A DNA stretch of 64,000 bases, from NCBI RefSeq assembly GCF_003865075.1, contig NZ_BHWB01000011.1:1-64000 (forward strand), written 5' to 3'. Shown piece after piece: positions 8,141 through 16,864 of this stretch (the stretch's first letter is position 1; each line of letters begins with the position of its first letter). The notes beneath the pieces are model-generated. The model saw nothing but the letters and a program-made list of their open reading frames with translations, was not told the origin of the DNA and made no database searches. The stretch comes from Bacteroides faecalis. GTDB lineage: Bacteria > Bacteroidota > Bacteroidia > Bacteroidales > Bacteroidaceae. The position numbers were made by a program, and so were the translations under genes.

Positions 8141-8686
8141 ATGAATATTGAAACGATCGCAGCATTTCAACATGGAGATCATAAGGCTTTTGAATATATT
8201 TTCCTTACTTATTTTGATAAAGTAAAGTATTTCCTGAATGGACTTTTAAGATCAGAAAGTGATGCAGAAGAGTTGGCACAAGATATTTTTGTAAATCTGT
8301 GGGTAAATCGGCAAGTTATCAATCCACATAAATCGTTTAACACCTATATTTATACGATCGCTCGTAATACAGCTTTCAACTATTTAAAGCATAAATCGGT
8401 AGAAGAAGCTTTCAAGGACCATTGCAGTTCTTTGAATCTTGAAGAAGATGATAGTTCTGATGAAATATTATTTGCAAAAGAAATAAACTTATTGGTGGAA
8501 ATGGCTGTATGTAAAATGCCCATTCAAAGAAAAAAGATTTATCAAATGAGTAGAAACGAAGGTTGTTCCAATGAGGACATTGCCAAAGATTTAGGTATTT
8601 CAAAAAAGACAGTAGAAAATCAGCTTAGCCTTGCTTTACAAGAAATCAGACGTGTTATTTCATCCTTTTATATTTTCTTTTTCTAA
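8141..8686 (+). CDS. ECF-type RNA polymerase sigma factor
   Basis: 181 residues from the ATG at 8141 (MNIETIAAF); the frame is open from a TTG at 8093. Region 2 is at about residues 10-80 (DKVKYFLNGLLRSESDAEEL, then AQDIFVNLW) and region 4 at about 125-175, with the helix-turn-helix SNEDIAKDLGISKKTVENQ. The following genes (beta-barrel protein, FecR anti-sigma factor, TonB receptor) are the usual setting for a surface-signalling sigma factor controlled by an outer-membrane receptor. It probably transcribes this cluster. Its C-terminus is unusually aromatic (SSFYIFFF). Confidence 0.9.
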   Translation: MNIETIAAFQHGDHKAFEYIFLTYFDKVKYFLNGLLRSESDAEELAQDIFVNLWVNRQVINPHKSFNTYIYTIARNTAFNYLKHKSVEEAFKDHCSSLNLEEDDSSDEILFAKEINLLVEMAVCKMPIQRKKIYQMSRNEGCSNEDIAKDLGISKKTVENQLSLALQEIRRVISSFYIFFF

Positions 8687-8764
8687 TAAAAATGTCTTTT
8701 AGGTCGGGAGTAGTCGGTCTATTAGTTGTATTAATCATATAGAGATTAAAAAAACAGATATAAT

Positions 8765-9442
8765 ATGAAAAAGAGAATAGTGATATTACTTCTTTCGGCT
8801 TTTGTATTTACCACATACGTTTTCTCGCAGACAACAGAAAATGAAAAGAAAGTAGAGACCAAAATAGAAGGTAAGATTAAAGTGGATGAGAAACTGATGT
8901 ATGATCATACTAAAGAGAAAATAGATTTGATGTATAATATTAATAGGGTGAATTTAAAAAGTATTCCTACTTTAGCTGATTTTAGCCGATTTCAGCAAAC
9001 GGCTATCTCCCGGCGATTCTCATTTGTGGGAAATGGCAAAGAAGTCACTTATCTGGGAATGGGTAAATACTTTTCTATTAATGGTGCAATACGTTGGAAA
9101 GTCTCTGATAAACTATCCCTGGATGCAGGAGGACTATTTAGCCGACAGTTTTATTTCTCAGGACCTATTACGCGGCAAGATGTTATGGGTATGAATGTAA
9201 AAGGGCAATATGCATTGAATGATTATATACGTCTGGAAATCTGGGGACAATATATCTTCCCCAATGAAACTTATTCTTATTCAAGTTACAACTCTTTATT
9301 TTCACATACAGGTATTGGCACGTCAGTATCGATTGATTTAAAAGAGAATACAGGCATAAAAGTCGGGGCAGAATATCAGTATGATAGAAAGACGCAGAAG
9401 TGGGGGCTTGAATCTACCGGAAAGGTTAGTATTGGTTTTTAA
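8765..9442 (+). CDS. Exported beta-barrel-like outer membrane protein, unknown function
   Basis: 225 residues with a signal peptide (MKKRIVILLL...TYVFSQ). After a lysine/glutamate-rich stretch (about 25-65), the rest alternates hydrophobic and polar residues in strands ending in aromatic or Gly/Phe residues, finishing KVSIGF, a typical outer-membrane C-terminal signature. No family is recognised. It sits between the sigma-factor gene and the FecR gene, 18 nt before the latter, so it is probably coexpressed with the signalling system. This place is not usual for an OMP in sigma/FecR pairs, so it may be an accessory sensor or target. Confidence 0.7.
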   Translation: MKKRIVILLLSAFVFTTYVFSQTTENEKKVETKIEGKIKVDEKLMYDHTKEKIDLMYNINRVNLKSIPTLADFSRFQQTAISRRFSFVGNGKEVTYLGMGKYFSINGAIRWKVSDKLSLDAGGLFSRQFYFSGPITRQDVMGMNVKGQYALNDYIRLEIWGQYIFPNETYSYSSYNSLFSHTGIGTSVSIDLKENTGIKVGAEYQYDRKTQKWGLESTGKVSIGF

Positions 9443-9460
9443 TGATATAAAAACATAGGT

Positions 9461-10453
9461 ATGAAAGAAAATTATATTTATCGGATTCTAAATCAATTTT
9501 TCACTCATGCGTATCCTTCTGAAATGGAAGAGCAAATACAGGAGTGGATCGTAGAAGATAAGTGGAGTATTGAAAAAGATAAAGCTTTATATACTATCTG
9601 GAATGAGGTACAAATAGCTCCCAATGAAGGGACTTATCAATCTCTTCAAAAAGTGAAAATGGTTCTTGGATTCCATGAGAAGCCTGCGAGGATTTTCAAA
9701 CGTCGTCATCAATGGTTGAAATATGCGGCTATTTTTATTCCGCTTTTTTTATTAACCGGATGGTATTTATATAATAATCAGGATGTAAATACAATGGAAG
9801 TTGTCACTGCCAATAATGAGCAAAAACAATGTACACTTCCGGATGGTACAACAGTCTTATTGAACTCGGATACTAAACTCACTTATCCTTCCAAGTTTGA
9901 GGATTCCACACGTATCGTTAATTTGGAAGGAGAAGCGTATTTTACGGTAACCAGTAACCCATCTAGACCTTTTATAGTGGCTACCCAACATTTATCCGTC
10001 AAAGTTCTCGGAACAAAATTTAATATATCCGCCTATTCAACGGACGATCGCGCTGTCACTACATTAAACAGTGGTAGTATACAGGTTGATATAAAATCAG
10101 GAGAAGTCACCAATAGGTATATTTTAAAACCTAATCAACAGATTGTATATGATAAAATAGACAAATCTGTTTTGTTGAATACCGTTACAGATGAAAGTCT
10201 TGGTTGGAAAAACGGTCTGTTGATATTTCAGGATGCTACGTTTAATGACATTATTTATACTCTTCAACGTAGGTTCGATGTGATCATCGATTATGATAAA
10301 CAGAAATTTTCAAATGACTCTTATACAATAAAGTTCATTAACAAAGAAAATCTTGAAGAAATTCTGGGTGTATTAAAGGAGGTTGTAGGAGATTTTGATT
10401 ATAAAATACAAAGTGGTAAAGTAACTTTAATAAAGAAGGAGGTGAGCGAATAG
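9461..10453 (+). CDS. FecR-family anti-sigma factor
   Basis: 330 residues. An N-terminal cytoplasmic part (1-82) is followed by one membrane helix (about 85-103, WLKYAAIFIPLFLLTGWYLY), then the periplasmic FecR domain with its hallmark LPDGTTVLLNSDTKLTYP and GEAYFTVTSNPSRPF, and a C-terminal DUF4974-like domain (about 255-325). The family holds the partner ECF sigma factor until a TonB receptor signals through its N-terminal domain. The partners are encoded on either side (8141-8686 and 10557-13184). Confidence 0.9.
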   Translation: MKENYIYRILNQFFTHAYPSEMEEQIQEWIVEDKWSIEKDKALYTIWNEVQIAPNEGTYQSLQKVKMVLGFHEKPARIFKRRHQWLKYAAIFIPLFLLTGWYLYNNQDVNTMEVVTANNEQKQCTLPDGTTVLLNSDTKLTYPSKFEDSTRIVNLEGEAYFTVTSNPSRPFIVATQHLSVKVLGTKFNISAYSTDDRAVTTLNSGSIQVDIKSGEVTNRYILKPNQQIVYDKIDKSVLLNTVTDESLGWKNGLLIFQDATFNDIIYTLQRRFDVIIDYDKQKFSNDSYTIKFINKENLEEILGVLKEVVGDFDYKIQSGKVTLIKKEVSE

Positions 10454-10462
10454 ATAAAAAAA

Positions 10463-10496
10463 GAACCGGAAACTGTTTTGAAGCCATTTCCGGTTC
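10463..10496 (+). terminator. Hairpin between fecR and TonB-receptor genes
   Basis: A perfect 10-bp stem, GAACCGGAAA at 10463-10472 with its complement at 10487-10496, begins 10 nt after the fecR stop. No long T-run follows, so it may be an attenuator or mRNA-processing site that separates expression of the regulator from the receptor. Confidence 0.5.
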
Positions 10497-10556
10497 AGAA
10501 AAGCCAAACATGTTCTAAATAAAACGAGTATTTAACTTTTCAATATTTTAAAATAT

Positions 10557-13184
10557 ATGTTTTCATTTGAAATCAAAAGTAGACAAAATAATCTGAACTA
10601 TAAAATAATTTGTTTGATTATTACACTTATTATATCAGTTGCATCTAACGCACAAAACACAAAAATTACAATTTCGGGACGGGATATTACTATAAAACAA
10701 ACATTTGAACAGATTGAAGCACAAAGTAAATATACCATTGCTTACAGTAAAAATCAACTGGATATTCAACGGAAAATTACCATTGATGTTAAAGATGTGA
10801 GTCTGAAAACCGCTCTTGATCAAATTTTAAAAGGAACCGGACTGACTTATAAAACAAAAGAAAACCATATCATTATTTCATTACCGGATAATAAAAACAA
10901 ATCGGATGACAATTCTAAACAGAAACCAACTCAAACGGTCAGAGGAATTGTAGTAGATGCTAAAACGAATACTCCTTTGGAATATGCTTCTGTCAGTTTA
11001 TTAGAAGAACCTTCTTTGAGTGCTTTCACTGATAGTATGGGACGTTTTCAAATTCGTCATGTTCCGGTTGGGCGTTATAATGTTCAAACTTCTTTTATGG
11101 GATATCATCCGAATATTATCAATGAAGTGGTGGTAACTTCTTCAAAAGAGGTTTATATGGAAATACCGGTGAATGAAGATGTTCATACGCTAAGTGAGGT
11201 TGTCATACAACCGGAAGTGAAGAAAGACAGACTATTGAATCCTATGGCTATCACCGGCGGACGCATGATAAGTATGGAAGAAGCGAGTAGATTTGCCAAT
11301 GGTTTTGACGATCCGGCCAGGTTAAGTTCTGCATTTGCCGGAGTAGCCGGAGATGTTGGTACTAATGCTGTGGCTATAAGAGGAAATGCCCCACAGTTTA
11401 ATCAATGGAGATTGGAGGGTATTGAAATTCCTAACCCTACTCATTTTGCAGATATATCCGGCTTAGGAGGTGGATTTCTATCAGCTTTAAGTACTCAGGT
11501 AATTGGTAATTCTGATTTTTATAATGGTGCTTTCCCCGCTGAGTATAATAATGTTTTATCAGGAGTATTTGATATGCACTTGCGTAATGGAAACAATCAA
11601 AAGTATGAACATACTTTTCAAGTGGGGCTAATGGGAATTGATCTGTCTTCAGAAGGACCTATAAGTAAAAAGAGAGGAAGTTCCTATCTAATTAATTATC
11701 GCTTTTCTACTACTTCACTGGCCTCCGGGAATGATATAAATCTAAAATATCAGGATTTGGCATTCAAACTGAATTTTCCTACCCGAAAGGCTGGAACTTT
11801 TTCTATATGGGGGCTAGGATTAATTGATAAAAATAAGAGTGAACTTTCGGATCGTTCTGAATGGGAAACTTTAGGAGATCGTCAGTCCGGAGAAAATAAC
11901 CTTGATAAATCGGCAGGAGGATTGACTCATAAATACCACATTAATGAGAATACCTATATCCGTTCTTCACTATCAGCAACCTATTCTAAGGATCATACAA
12001 TTGTTGATCAGCAGGTAGATGACAAATTGATAAGGGTGGGAGATATACAAAATTCAAGATGGGATATCGTATTTAATTCTTTTATAAACAGGAAGTTTGG
12101 TTCAAGACACACCAATAGAACAGGTATTACAGTGACCGAATTAAAATATAATCTTGATTATAAGGTGAGCCCTTTTTTCGGACTCGATAAACCGATGGAG
12201 CAAATTTCAAAGGGAAATGGAGAGAGTACTGTCTTTTCAGCCTATAGTAGTTCGATCATAAATTTGACTAATTATTTGACAACTAGTATTGGAGCTACTG
12301 CACAATACTTCACATTGAATAAGAACTGGTCCGTTGAACCACGAATTGCATTAAAGTGGGAAATGAATCCGAAACATGCTTTATCCGTCGCTTATGGATT
12401 GCATAGCCGAAGAGAAAAACTAGACTATTATTTTGTTGAACGGGATATCAATGGAAAAAAAGAATCAAACAGATATCTGGATTTTTCAAAAGCGCATCAT
12501 TTTGGAATCACTTATGATTGGAATATTAGTCAGTCTCTACATTTAAAGGTAGAACCTTATTATCAATATTTATTTCATATCCCAGTGGAAGAAGGTTCTT
12601 CATTTTCTATTATTAATTACGAAGAGTTCTATTTGGACAGAATTTTGGAAAACACCGGATTAGGAAAAAACTATGGTATAGATATCACATTGGAACATTA
12701 TATGAGAAATGGATTCTATTACATGATCACAGGATCATTTTTTAAATCGAAGTATAGAGGAGGAGATCGTATTTGGCGAAATACAAGATTAGATAAAGGT
12801 TATCTTTTGAATTTACTCGCCGGAAAAGAATGGATGGTGGGTAAATATAAACAAAATGTATTTAGTATTAATGGACGTTTGTTCTTTCAAGGAGGAGGAC
12901 GTTACACTCCTGTAGATGAAGAGAGAACACTTGCTGAACATGATATTGTCTGGGATGAAACTAGAGCCTATGAAAATAGATATAATCCTTCAATAAATGG
13001 TGATATATCCTTGAGTTACCGGATTAATAAGAAAAAAGTATCGCACGAATTCTCATTAAAGATATTGAATGTTGGTATGAACACCGGAATGCACTTTTAT
13101 CAGTATAATGAAAAGAAAAATATAATAGAGAAAAAAGATGGATTAGGTATAATTCCTAATATCAGCTATAAAATTCATTTCTAA
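10557..13184 (+). CDS. TonB-dependent receptor with N-terminal signalling (STN) domain
   Basis: 875 residues. After a hydrophobic export segment (about 17-32) comes an STN/secretin-like domain (about 37-108, ITISGRDITIKQTFEQIE...), then a CarboxypepD_reg-like domain (about 128-200, VRGIVVDAKTNTPLEYASVS), a plug domain (about 210-350) and a 22-stranded-type barrel ending GIIPNISYKIHF. The STN domain is what contacts FecR anti-sigma factors, so this is the sensor of the upstream sigma/FecR pair. No SusD-like partner is present, so a polysaccharide-type SusCD system is unlikely. The ligand is unknown. Confidence 0.88.
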   Translation: MFSFEIKSRQNNLNYKIICLIITLIISVASNAQNTKITISGRDITIKQTFEQIEAQSKYTIAYSKNQLDIQRKITIDVKDVSLKTALDQILKGTGLTYKTKENHIIISLPDNKNKSDDNSKQKPTQTVRGIVVDAKTNTPLEYASVSLLEEPSLSAFTDSMGRFQIRHVPVGRYNVQTSFMGYHPNIINEVVVTSSKEVYMEIPVNEDVHTLSEVVIQPEVKKDRLLNPMAITGGRMISMEEASRFANGFDDPARLSSAFAGVAGDVGTNAVAIRGNAPQFNQWRLEGIEIPNPTHFADISGLGGGFLSALSTQVIGNSDFYNGAFPAEYNNVLSGVFDMHLRNGNNQKYEHTFQVGLMGIDLSSEGPISKKRGSSYLINYRFSTTSLASGNDINLKYQDLAFKLNFPTRKAGTFSIWGLGLIDKNKSELSDRSEWETLGDRQSGENNLDKSAGGLTHKYHINENTYIRSSLSATYSKDHTIVDQQVDDKLIRVGDIQNSRWDIVFNSFINRKFGSRHTNRTGITVTELKYNLDYKVSPFFGLDKPMEQISKGNGESTVFSAYSSSIINLTNYLTTSIGATAQYFTLNKNWSVEPRIALKWEMNPKHALSVAYGLHSRREKLDYYFVERDINGKKESNRYLDFSKAHHFGITYDWNISQSLHLKVEPYYQYLFHIPVEEGSSFSIINYEEFYLDRILENTGLGKNYGIDITLEHYMRNGFYYMITGSFFKSKYRGGDRIWRNTRLDKGYLLNLLAGKEWMVGKYKQNVFSINGRLFFQGGGRYTPVDEERTLAEHDIVWDETRAYENRYNPSINGDISLSYRINKKKVSHEFSLKILNVGMNTGMHFYQYNEKKNIIEKKDGLGIIPNISYKIHF

Positions 13185-13214
13185 TGTTATTTTATTAGCC
13201 ATTATATTAGAATT

Positions 13215-13241
13215 GGTAATTGGGGTAAAATAATCTGTAAT
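13215..13241 (+). promoter_or_regulatory. Three-box operator, copy 1 (before MBL hydrolase)
   Basis: Pattern GGTAA-N4-GGTAA-N4-ATCTGTAAT. The same 27-nt architecture, with identical box spacing, recurs at 14414-14440 and 15170-15196. It ends 29 nt before the -7 box at 13271, where a class II-type activator would sit; no -33 TTTG is visible in between. Confidence 0.6.
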
Positions 13242-13270
13242 ATAGATAATTTAAAATATTCCAAATAAAG

Positions 13271-13278
13271 TATCTTTG
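13271..13278 (+). promoter_or_regulatory. -7 box (TATCTTTG) of MBL hydrolase gene
   Basis: Matches TAnnTTTG and lies 27 nt upstream of the ATG at 13306. Confidence 0.6.
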
Positions 13279-13305
13279 CTGCATAAAATGAATCAATGAA
13301 TTGTT

Positions 13306-14394
13306 ATGCATATAGTTAAGAGAAGTAAGGTACGTATGGTTATAGGATATATATTAGTTGTAATAGTATTATTAGCAGTTGTTGTGATTGCTTTTATCAA
13401 TCAACCCAGTTTTGGCAGAATACCTCGTGGAGAACGTCTAGAACGAGTGAAACAATCTCCAAACTATAGAGATGGAAAGTTTCAGAATCTGCATGAAACT
13501 GTATTGATGACTTCAGACAAAGGACGTCTGGAAGGTATCTGGGATTTTCTTTTCCAAAAAATAGAAGGTTTGCGACCAGATGTTCCTTTGCCGGCAATCA
13601 AAACAAATCTTAAGAACTTGAATCAGGATGAAGAAGCCATTATATGGTTCGGACATTCGTCTTATTTAATTCAAACAGGTGGAAAGAGGATTTTGGTAGA
13701 CCCGGTATTCTGTATGGCTTCTCCTGTATCTTTTATCAATAAACCATTCAAAGGTACGGATATCTATCATCCGGAAGATATGCCGGATATTGATTATCTG
13801 GTTATCAGTCATGACCATTGGGATCATCTCGACTATCATACTGTTAAAGAGTTGAAAGGACGAATCGGTAAAGTGATTTGCCCGCTAGGTGTCGGCGAAC
13901 ATTTTGAATACTGGGGATTCGACAAAGACCGCATCATAGAACTTGATTGGAATGAGGATGCTAATCTTGAGTCCGGCTTTATGATTCATTGCTTGCCGGC
14001 CCGTCATTTCTCAGGTCGGGGATTTAATGCCAATCAGTCTTTATGGGCTTCCTTCTTATTAGAAGCTCCTTCTCAGAAAATATATATAGGTGGAGATGGA
14101 GGATACGATACTCATTATGCAGATATTGGTAATCGTTTCCCCGATATTGATCTTGCTATCCTTGAGAATGGCCAGTACAATGAGGAATGGAAATACATTC
14201 ATCTGATGCCTCAATACATGACACAAGCTGCAAGAGATTTGAAAGCTAAACGTATCCTTACCGTACACCATTCTAAATATGCATTAGCTAAACATCGTTG
14301 GGATGAGCCGTTGAAGAATGCGGAAAATATGAAGTACAAAGACTCATTAGATGTATTAATTCCGAAAATAGGTGAAATTGTCAGATTAAAATAA
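13306..14394 (+). CDS. Membrane-anchored MBL-fold metallohydrolase (NAPE-PLD/UlaG-like)
   Basis: 362 residues. One N-terminal membrane helix (about 10-33, MVIGYILVVIVLLAVVVIAF) probably anchors it. The metallo-beta-lactamase motif HDHWDH is at about residue 168, preceded by WFGHSSYLIQTGGKRILVDP, and further metal ligands are likely in ARHFSGRG, GGDGGYDTHY and VHHSKYAL. Architecture and motifs resemble the lactonase/phospholipase D-like branch (UlaG, NAPE-PLD). The substrate is unknown. Its promoter carries the operator also found before the next two units, suggesting a shared physiological role with them. Confidence 0.82.
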   Translation: MHIVKRSKVRMVIGYILVVIVLLAVVVIAFINQPSFGRIPRGERLERVKQSPNYRDGKFQNLHETVLMTSDKGRLEGIWDFLFQKIEGLRPDVPLPAIKTNLKNLNQDEEAIIWFGHSSYLIQTGGKRILVDPVFCMASPVSFINKPFKGTDIYHPEDMPDIDYLVISHDHWDHLDYHTVKELKGRIGKVICPLGVGEHFEYWGFDKDRIIELDWNEDANLESGFMIHCLPARHFSGRGFNANQSLWASFLLEAPSQKIYIGGDGGYDTHYADIGNRFPDIDLAILENGQYNEEWKYIHLMPQYMTQAARDLKAKRILTVHHSKYALAKHRWDEPLKNAENMKYKDSLDVLIPKIGEIVRLK

Positions 14395-14413
14395 GCATTG
14401 TTTTTACTGTATC

Positions 14414-14440
14414 GGTAAAAATGGTAATATCATCTGTAAT
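14414..14440 (+). promoter_or_regulatory. Three-box operator, copy 2 (before flavodoxin-like gene)
   Basis: Pattern GGTAA-N4-GGTAA-N4-ATCTGTAAT, the same consensus boxes as copy 1 with different spacers, ending 30 nt before the -7 box at 14471. The spacer difference argues for selection on the boxes rather than simple duplication. Confidence 0.6.
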
Positions 14441-14470
14441 TTATATACGAAAGTATTGGTAAGCTCTGCA

Positions 14471-14478
14471 TACTTTTG
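14471..14478 (+). promoter_or_regulatory. -7 box (TACTTTTG) of flavodoxin-like gene
   Basis: Matches TAnnTTTG and lies 38 nt upstream of the ATG at 14517. Confidence 0.6.
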
Positions 14479-14516
14479 CAAAGTGAATGATCAATAACAA
14501 TTTAAAGGCTACGATT

Positions 14517-15057
14517 ATGAGTAAAAAAGTTCTGATACTATCATCCAGTCCCCGTAGAGGAGGAAACTCAGACAGGCTGTGTGATGAGTTTTTAAAAGGT
14601 GCCGAGTCAGCAGGGAATGAAGTGGAAAAGATTTTCTTGAAAGACAAACAAATCAATTATTGTACGGGATGTAGTGTTTGTAGTATGTACGGGAAACCTT
14701 GTCCGCAAAAAGATGATGCAGCAGACATCATTGAAAAAATGATAGGAGCAGATGTGATTGTAATGGCAACTCCTGTTTATTTCTATACTATGTGCGCACA
14801 GATGAAAACACTGATTGACCGTTGCTGTGCCCGTTATCTCGAAATACGCAATAAAGAATTCTATTTTATTATAGCTGCTGCAGAAGAAAGTGTTCCGATG
14901 ATGGAACGAACCATTGAGGGTTTCCGAGGCTTCCTTGATTGTCTGGAAGAAACCAGTAGAGAAAGGAGTGGTTTATGGAATTGGTGCCTGGAAGGTAGGA
15001 GAGATAGAAGGAAAACTTTCGATGGTGGAAGCCTATGAAATGGGAAGCAATGTCTGA
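14517..15057 (+). pseudogene. NAD(P)H/FMN-dependent reductase (flavodoxin-fold iron-sulfur type) with +1 frameshift
   Basis: The ATG at 14517 (MSKKVLILSSSPRRGGNSD) begins an FMN-reductase fold: the phosphate-binding loop SSSPRRGGNSD, a CTGCSVCSMYGKPCPQKDD cluster segment and MATPVYFYTMCAQMKTLID. After DCLEE (about 14951) the reading frame shifts. The frame as it stands stops at 15038 with an unlike tail, whereas removing one A from the AAA at 14950-14952 restores PVEKGVVYGIGAWKVGEIEG and a stop at 15055-15057, a normal family ending. Either a true frameshift mutation or a base-calling error. The last 35 or so residues are affected; cofactor-binding parts are upstream. Confidence 0.75.
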
Positions 15058-15098
15058 TAGATTTTATAACATGAAGAAGTATATAGAAATGAAACTGT

Positions 15099-15150
15099 AA
15101 AAAGACTGCTCGTTGATATATCCAAATGATGTATTGACGGGCAGTTTTTC
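15099..15150 (+). terminator. Terminator after flavodoxin-like gene
   Basis: An imperfect stem (GACTGCTCGTTGATA paired with TGTATTGACGGGCAGT through G-U pairs) is followed by TTTTTCT at 15144-15150. Confidence 0.6.
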
Positions 15151-15169
15151 TATTAAAAGAAAGTAAATC

Positions 15170-15196
15170 TGTAATATTGGTATAACTTTCGGTAAT
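15170..15196 (+). promoter_or_regulatory. Three-box operator, copy 3 (before NapHG-like operon)
   Basis: TGTAA-N4-GGTAT-N4-TTCGGTAAT, the same box positions (0, 9, 18) as copies 1 and 2, ending 30 nt before the -7 box at 15227. Consensus over the three: KGTAA-N4-GGTAW-N4-WTCKGTAAT. Confidence 0.55.
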
Positions 15197-15226
15197 TAAG
15201 ATACGTGAAAAGTAAATCTCTGTGAT

Positions 15227-15234
15227 TAAATTTG
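15227..15234 (+). promoter_or_regulatory. -7 box (TAAATTTG) of the five-gene operon
   Basis: Matches TAnnTTTG. The first gene starts at 15337, implying a leader of nearly 100 nt in which I see no recognised riboswitch fold. Confidence 0.55.
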
Positions 15235-15336
15235 CACCATGATAAAATCCGTTTGTGGTGTATATATTATCAGACATACGGTAAAACTCTTTAAATAAAA
15301 GAATTTAAACTACTATAATTTGAAATTTATTTGATT

Positions 15337-16845
15337 ATGCTACGTATTATTAGAATCACAACTGCTATTGTATGCTTTGTCATTATTACCCTGCTTTTTC
15401 TTGATTTTACAGGGACATTGCATACTTGGTTTGGTTGGCTGGCTAAAATTCAATTTTTACCTGCAATATTAGCATTGAATGTAGGTGTCGTACTATTTCT
15501 TGTAGCACTGACATTCATATTCGGGCGTGTTTATTGTTCGGTGATATGTCCTTTAGGAGTGTTTCAGGATATTATTTCTTGGTTTTCCGGAAAACGGAAG
15601 AAAAATCGTTTCCGTTATTCACCGGCGAAAAAGTGGTTGCGTTACGGAGTCTTAGCTGTGTTTGTTGTAGCTATGATTGCGGGATGGAATGCTTTAGCCA
15701 TTCTTGTGGCACCTTATAGTGCTTATGGACGTATGGCATCCAGTCTTTTAGCTCCTGTTTGGCAATGGGGGAATAATCTTCTTGCCTATTTGGCAGAACG
15801 AGCAGATAGCTATGCTTTCTATGAAGTGGATGTTTGGATGAAAAGTCTTTCTACTTTGATGGTTTCAGTCGTAACCTTTATCGTGTTGTTTATATTAGCA
15901 TGGCGTAACGGACGTGCTTATTGTAACACAATCTGTCCTGTTGGAACTATCTTGGGATTTATATCCCGCTATTCTGTCTTCAAACCAATGATTGATACGA
16001 GCCAATGTAACAATTGTGGGTTGTGTGCGCGTAACTGTAAGGCATCCTGTATTAATCCGAAAGCACATGAAATTGATTATAGTCGTTGCGTCGCTTGTAT
16101 GGATTGTATCGGAAAGTGTAAACATGGAGCTATCAAATATACCCGGCGAGTTTCTAGAACAGTAAATGACGAATCGGTTTCATTGGAAACATCACAAGTG
16201 AATTCAACATCAGCGAGTAACTCTCGCCGTAGCTTCCTGTCATCATCTGCAATCTTTGCCACAACAGCTATTCTGAAAGCGCAGGAAAAGAAAGTGGACG
16301 GTGGATTGGCTGCCATTGAAGATAAAAAGATTCCCAATCGGGAAAATAAGATTTTCCCTGCCGGTGCATTAAGTGCACGTAATTTTACACAGCATTGTAC
16401 GGCTTGCCAGCTATGTGTCTCTGTTTGTCCTAGTCAAGTACTTCGTCCCTCAGGTAATTTAATGACGTTAATGCAACCGGAGATGTCATACGAACGTGGC
16501 TATTGTCGGCCTGAATGTACTAAATGCGCGGATGTATGTCCCGCAGGTGCTATTCATCCGATTACTACCGCTGATAAATCAGCGACTCAAATCGGTCACG
16601 CTGTATGGGTAAAAGAGAATTGTGTTCCATTAACAGATGGAAAGGAATGTGGTAACTGTGCTCGTCACTGCCCGACCAATGCGATACAAATGGTTCCATC
16701 AGATCCTGATATTTCGGATTCCCCTAAAATTCCGGTAGTAAATGTGGAACGTTGTATCGGTTGTGGAGCTTGTGAGAATTTATGTCCGTCACGTCCGTTC
16801 AGTGCAATCTATGTATCCGGGCATCTGATGCACCGAGTTGTATAA
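15337..16845 (+). CDS. Polyferredoxin: NapH-like membrane domain fused to NapG/MauM-like ferredoxin domain
   Basis: 502 residues from the ATG at 15337. Four membrane helices (about 4-26, 45-70, 105-130, 170-190) carry two NapH/NosR-type motifs, GRVYCSVICPLGVFQD and GRAYCNTICPVGTILG. Two [4Fe-4S] motifs follow (CNNCGLCARNC, CVACMDCIGKC). At residues 297-298 lies a twin-arginine motif SRRSFL with a hydrophobic stretch, then four further cluster motifs (CTACQLCVSVC, CTKCADVC, CGNCARHC, CIGCGACENLC). In other bacteria NapH and the Tat-exported NapG are separate subunits passing electrons from quinol to periplasmic enzymes. Here they appear fused. First gene of the operon, 19 nt before the reductase gene. 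Confidence 0.82.
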   Translation: MLRIIRITTAIVCFVIITLLFLDFTGTLHTWFGWLAKIQFLPAILALNVGVVLFLVALTFIFGRVYCSVICPLGVFQDIISWFSGKRKKNRFRYSPAKKWLRYGVLAVFVVAMIAGWNALAILVAPYSAYGRMASSLLAPVWQWGNNLLAYLAERADSYAFYEVDVWMKSLSTLMVSVVTFIVLFILAWRNGRAYCNTICPVGTILGFISRYSVFKPMIDTSQCNNCGLCARNCKASCINPKAHEIDYSRCVACMDCIGKCKHGAIKYTRRVSRTVNDESVSLETSQVNSTSASNSRRSFLSSSAIFATTAILKAQEKKVDGGLAAIEDKKIPNRENKIFPAGALSARNFTQHCTACQLCVSVCPSQVLRPSGNLMTLMQPEMSYERGYCRPECTKCADVCPAGAIHPITTADKSATQIGHAVWVKENCVPLTDGKECGNCARHCPTNAIQMVPSDPDISDSPKIPVVNVERCIGCGACENLCPSRPFSAIYVSGHLMHRVV

Positions 16846-16864
16846 TCTAATTCGATATAAGATT

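Noticed and set aside
15058..15336. Possible cobalamin or other riboswitch in the leader of the TonB-receptor operon
   Set aside because: I could not find conserved cobalamin-box or other riboswitch cores. The only stable fold is the terminator of the preceding gene.
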